Notes under the pieces: model-generated
What the model saw: the letters and a program-made list of their open reading frames with translations, nothing else
Database searches by the model: none
Told to the model about the DNA's origin: nothing
From: Hellea sp.
GTDB taxonomy: Bacteria; Pseudomonadota; Alphaproteobacteria; Caulobacterales; Maricaulaceae
Assembly (NCBI GenBank): GCA_020627655.1
Contig: JAHDGM010000009.1
Location: forward strand, 1 to 64,000
DNA: 64,000 bases
Direction of reading: 5' to 3'
Shown: one piece after another, positions 7,446-16,012 of the stretch
How the letters are laid out: each line of letters opens with the position of its first letter
How positions within the stretch are numbered: position 1 is the first letter of the stretch
Position numbers and translations under genes: made by a program

Positions 7446-8164
7446 GTGCCTGCTTGCCGTAGAGTTTCTTCCACCCATTGCGGTACCAACTCCCCTGCTT
7501 TCCCCAGCCGGCTTTCATGAAAAAAATGAGAACCTTCGGAACGTTCAAGATTAATCTCGAGCGTCTGTTTGCCCAAACCTCTCGCCATTTGGACATATCC
7601 CGCCGCAGGATATACAGCGCCGCTTGTCCCAACAGACACAAATAGATCACAATTCAGTATTGTCGTTTCGATTGTATCCATACGGTAAGGCATTTCACCG
7701 AACCAGACGATGTCAGGTCTTATTTTACCAACCCCTTCGCATTTGGCGCAAGTGCTACTCAGCGTAAAAGCCGCGTCACTGCGAAACTTGTGATCACAGG
7801 CTCGGCACCACTGTGATAACAGCTCGCCATGCATGTGAATAACATTTTCAGCTCCGCCCCGCTCATGTAAATCATCAACATTTTGCGTTACAATAGTAAG
7901 ATAGCCCCCTTTAGAGAGCAGGCTTTTTTCAAGCCTGGCCAGAGCAAAATGGGCGGGATTGGGCTTGACTGTGCCCAGTTGCGCCCGGCGCGCATTGTAA
8001 AACCTTAGAACCAGTTCTGGATTAGCCGCATAACCCTGGGGCGTAGCAACTTCTTCTATGGAATGGTCCTCCCATAGCCCTCCCGTGTCCCGAAAGGTAC
8101 GAATTCCGCTTTCCGCCGATATGCCAGCACCAGTTAGAACGACAATGTTTTTGATTTTTCCCAT
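7442..8164 (-). CDS. cobB: NAD-dependent protein deacylase, sirtuin class III (CobB-like)
   Basis: Removes acyl groups from lysines using NAD+. The sirtuin signatures are clear: GAGISAESGIRTFRD (12-26), TQNVDDLH (93-100), catalytic His112 in HMHGE, and a zinc site from two Cys pairs (C120/C123 and C139/C142). Tyr56 and Arg59 (YNARR) form the YxxR pair that in class III sirtuins such as SIRT5 and E. coli CobB binds succinyl or malonyl groups, so desuccinylase/demalonylase activity is likely. At 240 residues it has no N-terminal extension. It heads the operon with the P-loop kinase and DUF188 genes and diverges from the phosphatase gene only 21 bp away. Confidence 0.94.
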   Translation of the reverse strand: MGKIKNIVVLTGAGISAESGIRTFRDTGGLWEDHSIEEVATPQGYAANPELVLRFYNARRAQLGTVKPNPAHFALARLEKSLLSKGGYLTIVTQNVDDLHERGGAENVIHMHGELLSQWCRACDHKFRSDAAFTLSSTCAKCEGVGKIRPDIVWFGEMPYRMDTIETTILNCDLFVSVGTSGAVYPAAGYVQMARGLGKQTLEINLERSEGSHFFHESRLGKAGELVPQWVEETLRQAGT

Positions 8165-8185
8165 GACTCATTCTATCGCAAACTT

Positions 8186-8653
8186 ATGCAGAAACCCAAA
8201 ATCCTTTTTGTATGCCTTGGAAATATTTGCCGGTCTCCTACGGCTGAAGCTGTTTTTCGACACAAAGCCAAAGATGCCGGATTGGATGTATTTATTGACA
8301 GCGCCGGAACAGGGGCCTGGCATCAAGGTGAAACCCCAGACCCTCGGGCTATGGCAGCCGGCAAATCCCGTGGTTATGATTTTGCCGGTCAGACTGCCCG
8401 GGCCGTACAGGATATTGACTTTGAAGACTTTGATTACATCCTCGCTATGGATCGGAAAAACCTTACACATTTGATGGATAGAGCTCCAAAGAGTTCTCAA
8501 GCGCGTTTGCGTTTATTTCTCGATTTCAGTCAACAAAATATGGATGAAGTCCCAGACCCATATTACGGAGGCGCCAATGGCTTCGAACATGTGCTGGATC
8601 TTATCGAAGATGCCAGCGAAGGCCTGATTAAGCATCTGAAACAAAAATCGTGA
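8186..8653 (+). CDS. Low-molecular-weight protein tyrosine phosphatase
   Basis: A 155-residue cytosolic phosphatase. The active-site loop CLGNICRS (10-17) supplies the nucleophile Cys10 and Arg16, and the general acid is Asp124 in VPDPYYGG. Length and motif spacing match the stand-alone LMW-PTP family. No tyrosine kinase or exopolysaccharide gene is adjacent, so the target is unknown. No Shine-Dalgarno sequence is evident before the ATG. The start lies 21 bp from the divergent sirtuin start, so the two promoters must reach into each other's coding regions. Confidence 0.93.
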   Translation: MQKPKILFVCLGNICRSPTAEAVFRHKAKDAGLDVFIDSAGTGAWHQGETPDPRAMAAGKSRGYDFAGQTARAVQDIDFEDFDYILAMDRKNLTHLMDRAPKSSQARLRLFLDFSQQNMDEVPDPYYGGANGFEHVLDLIEDASEGLIKHLKQKS

Positions 8654-8684
8654 CAATCATGTTGAGCGCGACTATGTCCGCTGC

Positions 8685-9842
8685 ATGACGATTCAGACTA
8701 TTAAAACAACCGACGATCTAGCGGCTTTTTGCGCTAAAGCCAAAGACAGACCCTTTGTATGTGTCGATACTGAATTTATGCGTGAAAGCACGTTTTATTC
8801 CATATTATGCCTGATACAGGCCTCGACAGATGAAGACGAAGTCATCATTGATCCTCTGGCTGAGGGCATTGATTTAGCGCCGTTAACCAATCTGCTCTCT
8901 GATAAGTCCGTCCCGAAAGTCATGCATGCCGCCCGACAGGACTTGGAAATTTTTTATCACATAATGGGCAGTGTCCCTACACCCGTATTCGACACGCAAA
9001 TCGCAGCCATGGCCTTAGGCTTTGGAGATTCTGTCGGATATCAAGCTCTCGTCAAAGGACGGCTTGATCGCGAGCTGGATAAAGGCGCACGGTTCACAGA
9101 CTGGTCGAAACGACCTTTATCCGAAAAACAACTTAAATATGCCATGGGTGATGTTACCCATTTGCGGGACCTTTATCCCGGCATGGTTGATGAACTCAAA
9201 GACCGCGGGCGGCTGGCCTGGGTCACTGAAGAAATGCAGCCACAACTTGACGAAAACCTATACCGCAATAATCCTGAGGGTGCTTGGGAACGGCTCAAAA
9301 TCAGGCGGCCCAAAAAAGAATACCTTACAGTTCTCAAAGCGGCGGCGGCGTGGCGCGAACGCAAAGCTATTGACCGCAACATCCCGAGACGGCGGGTTTT
9401 AAAAGATGATGCGCTTTATGACATTGCCCAGCAAAGACCCCGCACTCTAAAAGCTTTGGCTGCCTTACGCGGTGTCCCCAAAGGGTTTGAACGCTCAGAG
9501 ACCGCTAAAAAACTGGTCGAAGACATTAATCACGCGCTCGAAAATATCGACACTTACGCACCGCCTGTACCAAAGCCGCGCCACATGCCGCCTAATATTG
9601 GGCCAACAGCAGAGATGCTGAGAACGCTCTTAAGACTGCGCACTGAATATGTAGATATCGCCCCGCGTCTGGTGGCCTCGCAAAAGGACATTGATCAGAT
9701 TGCAGCTTTTGGTGAACGCGCTGAAGTTCCTGCTCTTTCAGGTTGGCGTCGCGAAGTATTTGGCGAAGATGCTTTGAAACTTTTAAGGGGCGAAATCGGC
9801 CTGAGACTCGAAGGTCGTAAAGTCGTCGATTTTACAATCTAG
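8685..9842 (+). CDS. rnd: Ribonuclease D
   Basis: A 3'-5' exoribonuclease that trims tRNA and other structured RNAs. The DEDD nuclease motifs are visible: VDTEF with Asp28 and Glu30, HAARQDLEIF (about 84-93) with its Asp, and YAMGDVTHL (about 152-160). The HRDC domains follow in the C-terminal half, with RNIPRRRVLKDDALYDIA (about 232-249) characteristic. At 385 residues it is full length. It lies 31 bp after the phosphatase gene in the same direction. Confidence 0.95.
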   Translation: MTIQTIKTTDDLAAFCAKAKDRPFVCVDTEFMRESTFYSILCLIQASTDEDEVIIDPLAEGIDLAPLTNLLSDKSVPKVMHAARQDLEIFYHIMGSVPTPVFDTQIAAMALGFGDSVGYQALVKGRLDRELDKGARFTDWSKRPLSEKQLKYAMGDVTHLRDLYPGMVDELKDRGRLAWVTEEMQPQLDENLYRNNPEGAWERLKIRRPKKEYLTVLKAAAAWRERKAIDRNIPRRRVLKDDALYDIAQQRPRTLKALAALRGVPKGFERSETAKKLVEDINHALENIDTYAPPVPKPRHMPPNIGPTAEMLRTLLRLRTEYVDIAPRLVASQKDIDQIAAFGERAEVPALSGWRREVFGEDALKLLRGEIGLRLEGRKVVDFTI

Positions 9843-9850
9843 CACCCGCT

Positions 9851-10318
9851 CTAGCCGCAGCGAATTTCCTGTACGTATCCCTGCTCATCCACCTCAATAG
9901 TAAGGCGAGACAGATCATAATCAGCTGCTTCGAGTAATGAGCCCGGCGTACGGATAGACGGCGCATAAAGGCTTTGTCCCGGCAGATAGTCCCGAATTTC
10001 CAATAAAGGCGGATCATCGCCGAATGTTTCTTCCTGACTATACCCAAACCCTTCGTCAAAAGCAGGTTTAATCACCCTTTTTGAACCCGGTAGGCCTGGA
10101 ATGAAAATCGCGCCCTCTGACTGGCCTACCAGCCCCTGATAGAGCTGCGAACGACAGGCATCAACGGGCGGAATACGCGGCAAAGGAGCGGGATTAAGAT
10201 AATCTGGCCTTACATATTGCCCTTGCCCTGGCCGCGGGAAAGTTCCGGACGTTCCCTGAGGGCCTGTTTGGCAGCCGACTAAAAACAACATGGATAAAAT
10301 AGCTAGCACGCGAATCAT
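9851..10318 (-). CDS. Lipoprotein with peptidase-inhibitor I78-like domain
   Basis: A 155-residue secreted lipoprotein. A short signal peptide ends in the lipobox LVGC (Cys16). After a proline/glycine-rich linker, the C-terminal part begins with ACRSQLYQGLVGQSEGAI (about 54-71) and ends with RLTIEVDEQGYVQEIRCG; this start and end match the I78 family of small elastase-type protease inhibitors. It is longer than a minimal I78 domain, with an insertion before the final strand. A protective role against proteases in the periplasm or outer membrane is inferred from the family only. Its stop codon lies 8 bp from the convergent rnd stop. Confidence 0.72.
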   Translation of the reverse strand: MIRVLAILSMLFLVGCQTGPQGTSGTFPRPGQGQYVRPDYLNPAPLPRIPPVDACRSQLYQGLVGQSEGAIFIPGLPGSKRVIKPAFDEGFGYSQEETFGDDPPLLEIRDYLPGQSLYAPSIRTPGSLLEAADYDLSRLTIEVDEQGYVQEIRCG

Positions 10319-10384
10319 GATGTAAAGCCTAGCAGGCTCTGCGAATTCATAAACTTATAGATATAAGAAAATACAGCTTTGAAG

Positions 10385-10831
10385 TTAGGCCTTTTTCTCC
10401 CACTTACCGCGCTCATCCTGCTGCCAGTAGGACAGATTTGCTTCAGTGGCTTTGAGCTTCTTCCAAAGGGCACGCGCTGAGTTTACGCGCATATCATCGC
10501 GGCCATCAATCATCACGATACAGCGCTCTGTAGCGGCGGCGATTTCCATCTCGGCACCATCAACCAGAAAAACGCAATCATGCCCTTCGCTACTGGTCGC
10601 AGTACTGGATAATAATATAGGCTGCTGGTCCGATAAGGGTTCATCATCCCGTCCATGGGGCAGAAATCCGTCATCCTTATAAGTCCAGAGAAACTTGTCC
10701 ATTTCATCAAGGCGATCTTCCGGCATTTTTACCAAAGCTCGCCAACCGCGCTCGCGGGTTTTGTCTAACAACTCAGGCAAGACCCCCTCGAGCATGGATG
10801 TTTCCAGATGATAGAACCAGTATTCGGTCAA
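10385..10831 (-). CDS. holC: DNA polymerase III chi subunit
   Basis: Accessory subunit linking the clamp loader to single-strand-binding protein. The 148-residue protein has the HolC pattern: WFYHLE at the start, CxxL-free helix LPELLDKTRERGWRA, then DRLDEMDKFLWTY (about 40-52), FLPHGRDDE and QPILLSS. It lies 4 bp downstream of pepA in the same direction, and pepA-holC is a common proteobacterial pairing. Confidence 0.93.
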   Translation of the reverse strand: MTEYWFYHLETSMLEGVLPELLDKTRERGWRALVKMPEDRLDEMDKFLWTYKDDGFLPHGRDDEPLSDQQPILLSSTATSSEGHDCVFLVDGAEMEIAAATERCIVMIDGRDDMRVNSARALWKKLKATEANLSYWQQDERGKWEKKA

Positions 10832-10835
10832 TCAG

Positions 10836-12311
10836 CTAGCCCTCGTAATTATCGGCAATCCAGTGATTAAGCAGGCGTACGCCATATCCTGTGCCAAAGG
10901 TTGTTTCGCGTGGATCGTGACGTTTATTCTTCATGGCTGTTCCGGCGACATCAATATGAGCCCAAGGGGTATCACCTACAAACCGCTTTAGGAACTGAGC
11001 CGCTGTGATAGAACCCGCCTCACGGCCGCCAATATTTTTCATATCGGCATTGGGCGTGTTCAGCAGCTTATCATATTCTGGCAGAAGTGGCAGACGCCAA
11101 CTCCGCTCACCTGACCCTTCAGATGCAGACGCAATCTGTTCGGCCAGCGCATCATCATTAGAGAATACACCCGCATGCTCATGGCCCAGCGAGATGATAA
11201 TTGCGCCGGTGAGTGTCGCAAGGTTGATCATGGCGGCAGGTTTATATTTTGTATTGGCATAATGAAGCGCATCAGCGAGCACCAAGCGGCCCTCAGCGTC
11301 AGTATTTAAGACCTCAATGGTTTGACCAGACATGGACTTTACAACATCACCGGGCAGTTGTGCTTTTCCGTCAGGCATGTTTTCAACAAGACCAATAATT
11401 CCAACAACATTTGCTTTGGCTTTTCGGCCTGCAATTCCAATCATTGCGCCAACTACGGCTGCTGATCCGCCCATATCGCCTTTCATATCCCACATGCCCG
11501 CTCCGGGTTTAAGTGAAATACCGCCTGTATCAAAGGTAACGCCCTTCCCGATAATCGCAGCTGGCTTGGCACCTTTTTTACCGCCATTCCAACGCATCAC
11601 AACCATCTGAGATTCGCGAGCTGAACCAAGACCGACTCCGATCAAGGCATTCATGCCCAGAGCCTTCATCTTCTTTTCCCCAAGAACCTCGATTTTCAGA
11701 CCCAGAGATTCGAGCTTTTTCACGCGGGCAGCATATGACTTTGGATAAATTTTATTAGGAGGTTCATTGACCAAATCACGGGCATAAATAACACCATCGC
11801 AAACCGGTCCGTGGAAATTGTCATAAGCCTTTTTGACCTTGGCCGCACTATCATAGGTCACACGAACAGTTGTCAGGCTGGGCTTTTTATCTTTGGTTAG
11901 CTTGGTTTTGTAATTATCAAAACGATAAGCCGCCAACCGCGCACCAACTGCAGCGCGCGCCGCATCATCGGCTGATATATCGAGACCATCTAAATGGAAA
12001 GTCACAGCGGTTTCACCGCTCATCAAGAGTGATTTGGTCACCTTGGCGGCAAACATTTCAGCGTCAAACTTATCTTTTTTACCAGCGCCAACTACATGTA
12101 AACGCGAGGTCTTCACACCTTTTGGTGCATAGACATCAAAGACTTGACCGCTTTTACCTTTAAACTTTGCGGCACTTGCGGCGTCTTTATACTGCGCCCC
12201 GCCAGCCTTGATGTAGTCTTTTACGCTTCCAAAGCTCTTATTACCCTCAAACACAGGTAATACTGCAATCCCGCTCGTGGCTGGTTTTCCGCCTGTAAAT
12301 GTGATTTTCAA
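10836..12311 (-). CDS. pepA: Leucyl aminopeptidase (M17 family)
   Basis: Cytosolic hexameric zinc/manganese aminopeptidase for peptide turnover. The metal-site motifs are intact: KGVTFDTGGISLKP, DMKGDMGGSA and NTDAEGRLVLADAL in the C-terminal half, with LATLTGA and the final helices following. I placed the start at a TTG at 12311, because GGAG stands 7 bp upstream and the product then begins with the family-typical KITFTGG. An ATG at 12329 would add six residues but has a weaker ribosome site. It is divergent from lptF across about 125 bp and co-transcribed with holC. Confidence 0.94.
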   Translation of the reverse strand: MKITFTGGKPATSGIAVLPVFEGNKSFGSVKDYIKAGGAQYKDAASAAKFKGKSGQVFDVYAPKGVKTSRLHVVGAGKKDKFDAEMFAAKVTKSLLMSGETAVTFHLDGLDISADDAARAAVGARLAAYRFDNYKTKLTKDKKPSLTTVRVTYDSAAKVKKAYDNFHGPVCDGVIYARDLVNEPPNKIYPKSYAARVKKLESLGLKIEVLGEKKMKALGMNALIGVGLGSARESQMVVMRWNGGKKGAKPAAIIGKGVTFDTGGISLKPGAGMWDMKGDMGGSAAVVGAMIGIAGRKAKANVVGIIGLVENMPDGKAQLPGDVVKSMSGQTIEVLNTDAEGRLVLADALHYANTKYKPAAMINLATLTGAIIISLGHEHAGVFSNDDALAEQIASASEGSGERSWRLPLLPEYDKLLNTPNADMKNIGGREAGSITAAQFLKRFVGDTPWAHIDVAGTAMKNKRHDPRETTFGTGYGVRLLNHWIADNYEG

Positions 12312-12438
12312 CGCAAATCTCCATGTCATATTTCGGCTTCAAACATTGCCGTATTTTTATATTGCGGCAGTGGTAAACTAAAGGCAGCTATATTAGAAGG
12401 CTAAAACGTAATTTATCGCGAAAATGAAACGATTCTGA

Positions 12439-13578
12439 ATGACCAGACTACAGTCATATTTCTGGAAGCAGGCTTTTTGGCCTCTGGTCATCACATTATT
12501 AGGACTGGCCACTCTGGCATTGCTTACGCAAAGCCTTTCAACACTGGATTTAATCGTTGAAAATCGGCAATCAGCTTTCACTTTTTTTTACATCACCCTG
12601 CTGGCCTTACCGCAGCTCATTGGCATCATTATTCCCTTGGCTGTCTTCATAGCAGTCATCTACGCTGTGAACAGATTAAACGTGGATAGTGAAATGGCGG
12701 TGGCTAAATCTGTTGGCTCCAGCCCTTGGCAAATATCTTCCCCGTTTGTGCGCTTGGCCTGCTGGGCCATGATTGCTCATTTACTGATCAATCTGTTGGT
12801 ACAACCCCTTTCCTTTCGCAGCATGCGCCAAGAACTGTTAAAAGTTCGCACAGACATCGCATCGCAAATGGTCCGGCCTGGTGAATTTGCAACTCCAACT
12901 AAAGATTTAACAGTCTATACGCGCGAAATGTTGCCAAATGGGCGAATGGCTGATGTCTTAATCAGGGATTCTCGCGGCGAAGTCGTCAGCACTTATACGG
13001 CCAAGCAGGGCTACATCACACGCTCAAATGATAATGCCCGGCTGACTCTGGAGGATGGTATTATCCAACAAATTGAAGGCGATGGCAGCTTCTCCCCCAT
13101 CACGTTTAACAGCTACCAAATTGACCTTTCGGAAATCATGGCTTTTGACATGAATTTGAGACTTAAATCCTCCGACAGATTTTTACATGAGTTGTTTTTT
13201 CCAAGTACCGTGGATCAAGCCTCAAAAAAATTTCACCGAGGCCTGATTGCTGAGGGGCATGCCCGATTGGCAACGCCACTTTACAATCTGGCGCTCACGT
13301 TACTGGCTTTAGCATTTTTGGTACGCGGACAATTTCAGCGAATGGGTTATGGCCGCCGCATAGCGATCTGCGCAGTTCTCGGGTTTGGGTTGAGATTAGT
13401 CGGCTTTGCCATGACAACAGCCAGCGAGGCCACACCAGCATTGAATGCATTGCAATACGGCATTCCAATTGCGGTCTGCCTGATTTGCTTATGGTACCTG
13501 CTCAACCGAAACCGCGCAGGTAATTTAAAACGCATGATCTCCCGCCGGGCTGCCAAAATACCGGTGCCCACAACATGA
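12439..13578 (+). CDS. lptF: LPS export ABC transporter permease LptF
   Basis: Inner-membrane permease of the LptB2FG complex, which extracts lipopolysaccharide for transport to the outer membrane. The 379-residue protein has the YjgP/YjgQ layout: three N-terminal transmembrane segments (about 15-35, 50-75, 97-120), a periplasmic beta-jellyroll (about 130-270), and three C-terminal segments (about 275-365). The coupling-helix region MAVAKSVGSSPWQI is visible near residue 85. Its stop overlaps the lptG start as ATGA. Confidence 0.93.
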   Translation: MTRLQSYFWKQAFWPLVITLLGLATLALLTQSLSTLDLIVENRQSAFTFFYITLLALPQLIGIIIPLAVFIAVIYAVNRLNVDSEMAVAKSVGSSPWQISSPFVRLACWAMIAHLLINLLVQPLSFRSMRQELLKVRTDIASQMVRPGEFATPTKDLTVYTREMLPNGRMADVLIRDSRGEVVSTYTAKQGYITRSNDNARLTLEDGIIQQIEGDGSFSPITFNSYQIDLSEIMAFDMNLRLKSSDRFLHELFFPSTVDQASKKFHRGLIAEGHARLATPLYNLALTLLALAFLVRGQFQRMGYGRRIAICAVLGFGLRLVGFAMTTASEATPALNALQYGIPIAVCLICLWYLLNRNRAGNLKRMISRRAAKIPVPTT

Positions 13579-14666
13579 AGGTGCTCAGCAGATATATTGC
13601 CTGGCGAGCATTTAAAGGCATTCTGATGGCCTTTGTGATTGTTACCTCCATCATCATGCTTGTGGACTTCGTTGAGAGCAATCGTGACATAGGAGCCGAT
13701 GCCAATCTGAATACAGGACAGGTGCTATTATTAACGGCGCTTAAAACGCCTCAGTTAATTGAACAAACAATCCCATTTGTGGTTTTGTTTGGCATAATGG
13801 GGGCGCTATATGGCATGAACCGGCGAAGCGAACTGATAGTAATGCGCGCATCTGGTCTATCTGCTTGGCGGTTTTTAAGACCTGCTGTTTTCGTTGTTTT
13901 AGTTTTGGGTATTTTGTGGTCTGTGATTTTTAATCCACTCGCAACCAGCGCCATGCGAGGCTATGAAACTCTCAAAACCAGTTACCTGGGCGAAGCGAAT
14001 GCGCAATCACAGGAAACAATTTGGCTGCGTGATGGAACAGAATTTGAGCAAACTGTCATTTATGCGCCACAAGTTGACCTTATTCAGCGTAAGTTGATGT
14101 CTCCCGAATTCACTATGTTCGAAACTGATACGCAGGGTGATCTTATTTTCAGTCATCGTTTTGACGCGAAAGAAGCCGTGTTACTACCTACCGGCTATTG
14201 GCAACTGACTGACGTTATCGAAAGCCGTCCCGATGGCTCGCAGCAACCTATCCAGGCTTTATCTCTACCAACAACCATAACCGCCAGACAATTGCAGGAA
14301 ACCCAAACCAATTCAGGCCTATTGCCCATATGGGATTTGCCCGGCCGCATACGGGATATGCGTCAAGCTGGATTTTCCAGCACTGCCCTTCAAATCCGCT
14401 TTCATAAACTTCTCTCTCTGCCCTTAACGCTCATAGCAATGAGCGTGATTGCGGCGGCTGTATCCATGCGGCTCACTCGCGAAGGCGGCACATTACGCTT
14501 TATGCTAACTGGGGCTGCCATTGGATTTGGCGTATTTTTCATCGAAAATATGATCGGAGCATTCGGCGAAGCTGGCTCTATTTCAGCCCGTATGGCCGTG
14601 TGGATTATACCGCTATTTGTGATGGCCTGCGGCATTAGTTACCTTAGCCGAATTGAGGACGGATAG
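13575..14666 (+). CDS. lptG: LPS export ABC transporter permease LptG
   Basis: Partner of LptF in the LptB2FG exporter. The 363-residue protein has the same 3+3 transmembrane design around a periplasmic jellyroll (about 130-270), with the SELIVMRASGLSAWRF coupling helix near 85-100. It is translationally coupled to lptF by a 4-nt overlap. In related genomes lptD normally follows; here surA starts 85 bp later with no room for lptD. Confidence 0.93.
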   Translation: MKVLSRYIAWRAFKGILMAFVIVTSIIMLVDFVESNRDIGADANLNTGQVLLLTALKTPQLIEQTIPFVVLFGIMGALYGMNRRSELIVMRASGLSAWRFLRPAVFVVLVLGILWSVIFNPLATSAMRGYETLKTSYLGEANAQSQETIWLRDGTEFEQTVIYAPQVDLIQRKLMSPEFTMFETDTQGDLIFSHRFDAKEAVLLPTGYWQLTDVIESRPDGSQQPIQALSLPTTITARQLQETQTNSGLLPIWDLPGRIRDMRQAGFSSTALQIRFHKLLSLPLTLIAMSVIAAAVSMRLTREGGTLRFMLTGAAIGFGVFFIENMIGAFGEAGSISARMAVWIIPLFVMACGISYLSRIEDG

Positions 14667-14751
14667 ACTGTAAATTTTAGTGATATACAGAATTGAAACA
14701 GCGGCAAATATAAGTATAGTCCGCGCAAATATTAGGAAACAGGACAGTGTT

Positions 14752-16008
14752 ATGACACACGCAATGTTCAAGACAACAGTTTTAGCGACCACAGCTATTC
14801 TAGCCTCATTAGCGGTTCCAATGAGCAGCAGCGCACAAATGAGCCACGGTATTGCCGCCGTCGTTAATGACGACATCGTCACGAGCCATGATTTACGTCA
14901 ACGTGTTCTCTTCATGCTGGCCACAACAGGCGTGGAACGCACCGAAGAATCATTGCAGCGCGTGCAGGCACAGGCCCTTAAAAACCTGGTAGATGAGAAA
15001 ATTCAAATACAGGAATCACAAAAATACGAGCAAACTATTTCAGACCAGGAAATTGATCGTTCCGTGGCGCGGCTGATTGGCCGTAATGGACTTGATCCGC
15101 AAGAGGTTGCTCAGCGTCTGGCTCAAGCAGGTATTTCGCTGAACACATTACGGGGTCAGGTCGAATCAGAAATCGCCTGGCAACGTATCGTCAATGGTCT
15201 ATATGGTTCACGCATTCGTATCAGTGATGCACAAATCAACGAAACCCTGAACCGTCTGACGGCAAGTGCATCAAAACCCAGTTTTCGCGTTGCAGAAATT
15301 TATATCGAAGCCACTCCGGATATTGGCGGAATAGACGGCGCTATGGAAGGTGCCAGGGCCATGATCGCGCAGGTCCAGCAAGGCGCGCCCTTCCCGCTCT
15401 TAGCCCAGCAATTTTCATCAGCTCCATCCGCAAACAATGGCGGCGTCATTGGATGGGTACGAGCCGGCGAGTTACGTCCGGAAATCGACGCAGCCATCAC
15501 GCAAATGGAAGCTGGTAGCGTATCGCAGCCGATTCAAGTCCCAGGCGGCGTATATGTTGTGGCCCTTCTTGAAACACAGACTTCTGAAACAGACACGCTC
15601 TATAAGCTCAAGCAGATCAATTACCAGGTTGAAACTCAGAACGAAAAAGATGCAGCCAAAGGCAAATTGCTAGCCCTGAAGGGGGAAATCACATCTTGTG
15701 ACACTCTGTCCTCGGATATTGACGTCCATGAAGATCTACGCTCGGCTGATATGGGAGAGCTTAAAGCCTCTGACCTGTCTGAACCTATTTTGGAAAAACT
15801 TGCAGACACGGATGTAGGGTCTCTGACTGACCCAATCGAAACACCAAACGGAGTTGCGTCCATATTAGTTTGTGACCGTTCTGTCAGCGGAACCAATATC
15901 CCCACACGGGACGAAGTTGAAAATCGTCTTATGGATCAGCAATTGGCTCAGGCCTCCAAGCGGCACTTGCGCGACTTACGTCGCCAGGCCACTATCGTGA
16001 TCCGATAG
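14752..16008 (+). CDS. surA: Periplasmic chaperone / peptidyl-prolyl isomerase SurA
   Basis: Periplasmic chaperone that escorts outer-membrane beta-barrel proteins to the BAM complex. I start at 14752 (MTHAMFK), preceded by AGGAAACAGGA; an upstream in-frame ATG at 14680 lacks a signal sequence at its N-terminus. From 14752 the signal peptide ends near SSSAQ. The SurA N-domain (about 30-155) is followed by a parvulin domain (about 170-270) with FSSAPSANNGGVIGWV and a weaker second parvulin-like part. The protein is 418 residues. It is followed 4 bp later by pdxA. Confidence 0.93.
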   Translation: MTHAMFKTTVLATTAILASLAVPMSSSAQMSHGIAAVVNDDIVTSHDLRQRVLFMLATTGVERTEESLQRVQAQALKNLVDEKIQIQESQKYEQTISDQEIDRSVARLIGRNGLDPQEVAQRLAQAGISLNTLRGQVESEIAWQRIVNGLYGSRIRISDAQINETLNRLTASASKPSFRVAEIYIEATPDIGGIDGAMEGARAMIAQVQQGAPFPLLAQQFSSAPSANNGGVIGWVRAGELRPEIDAAITQMEAGSVSQPIQVPGGVYVVALLETQTSETDTLYKLKQINYQVETQNEKDAAKGKLLALKGEITSCDTLSSDIDVHEDLRSADMGELKASDLSEPILEKLADTDVGSLTDPIETPNGVASILVCDRSVSGTNIPTRDEVENRLMDQQLAQASKRHLRDLRRQATIVIR

Positions 16009-16012
16009 GCTC

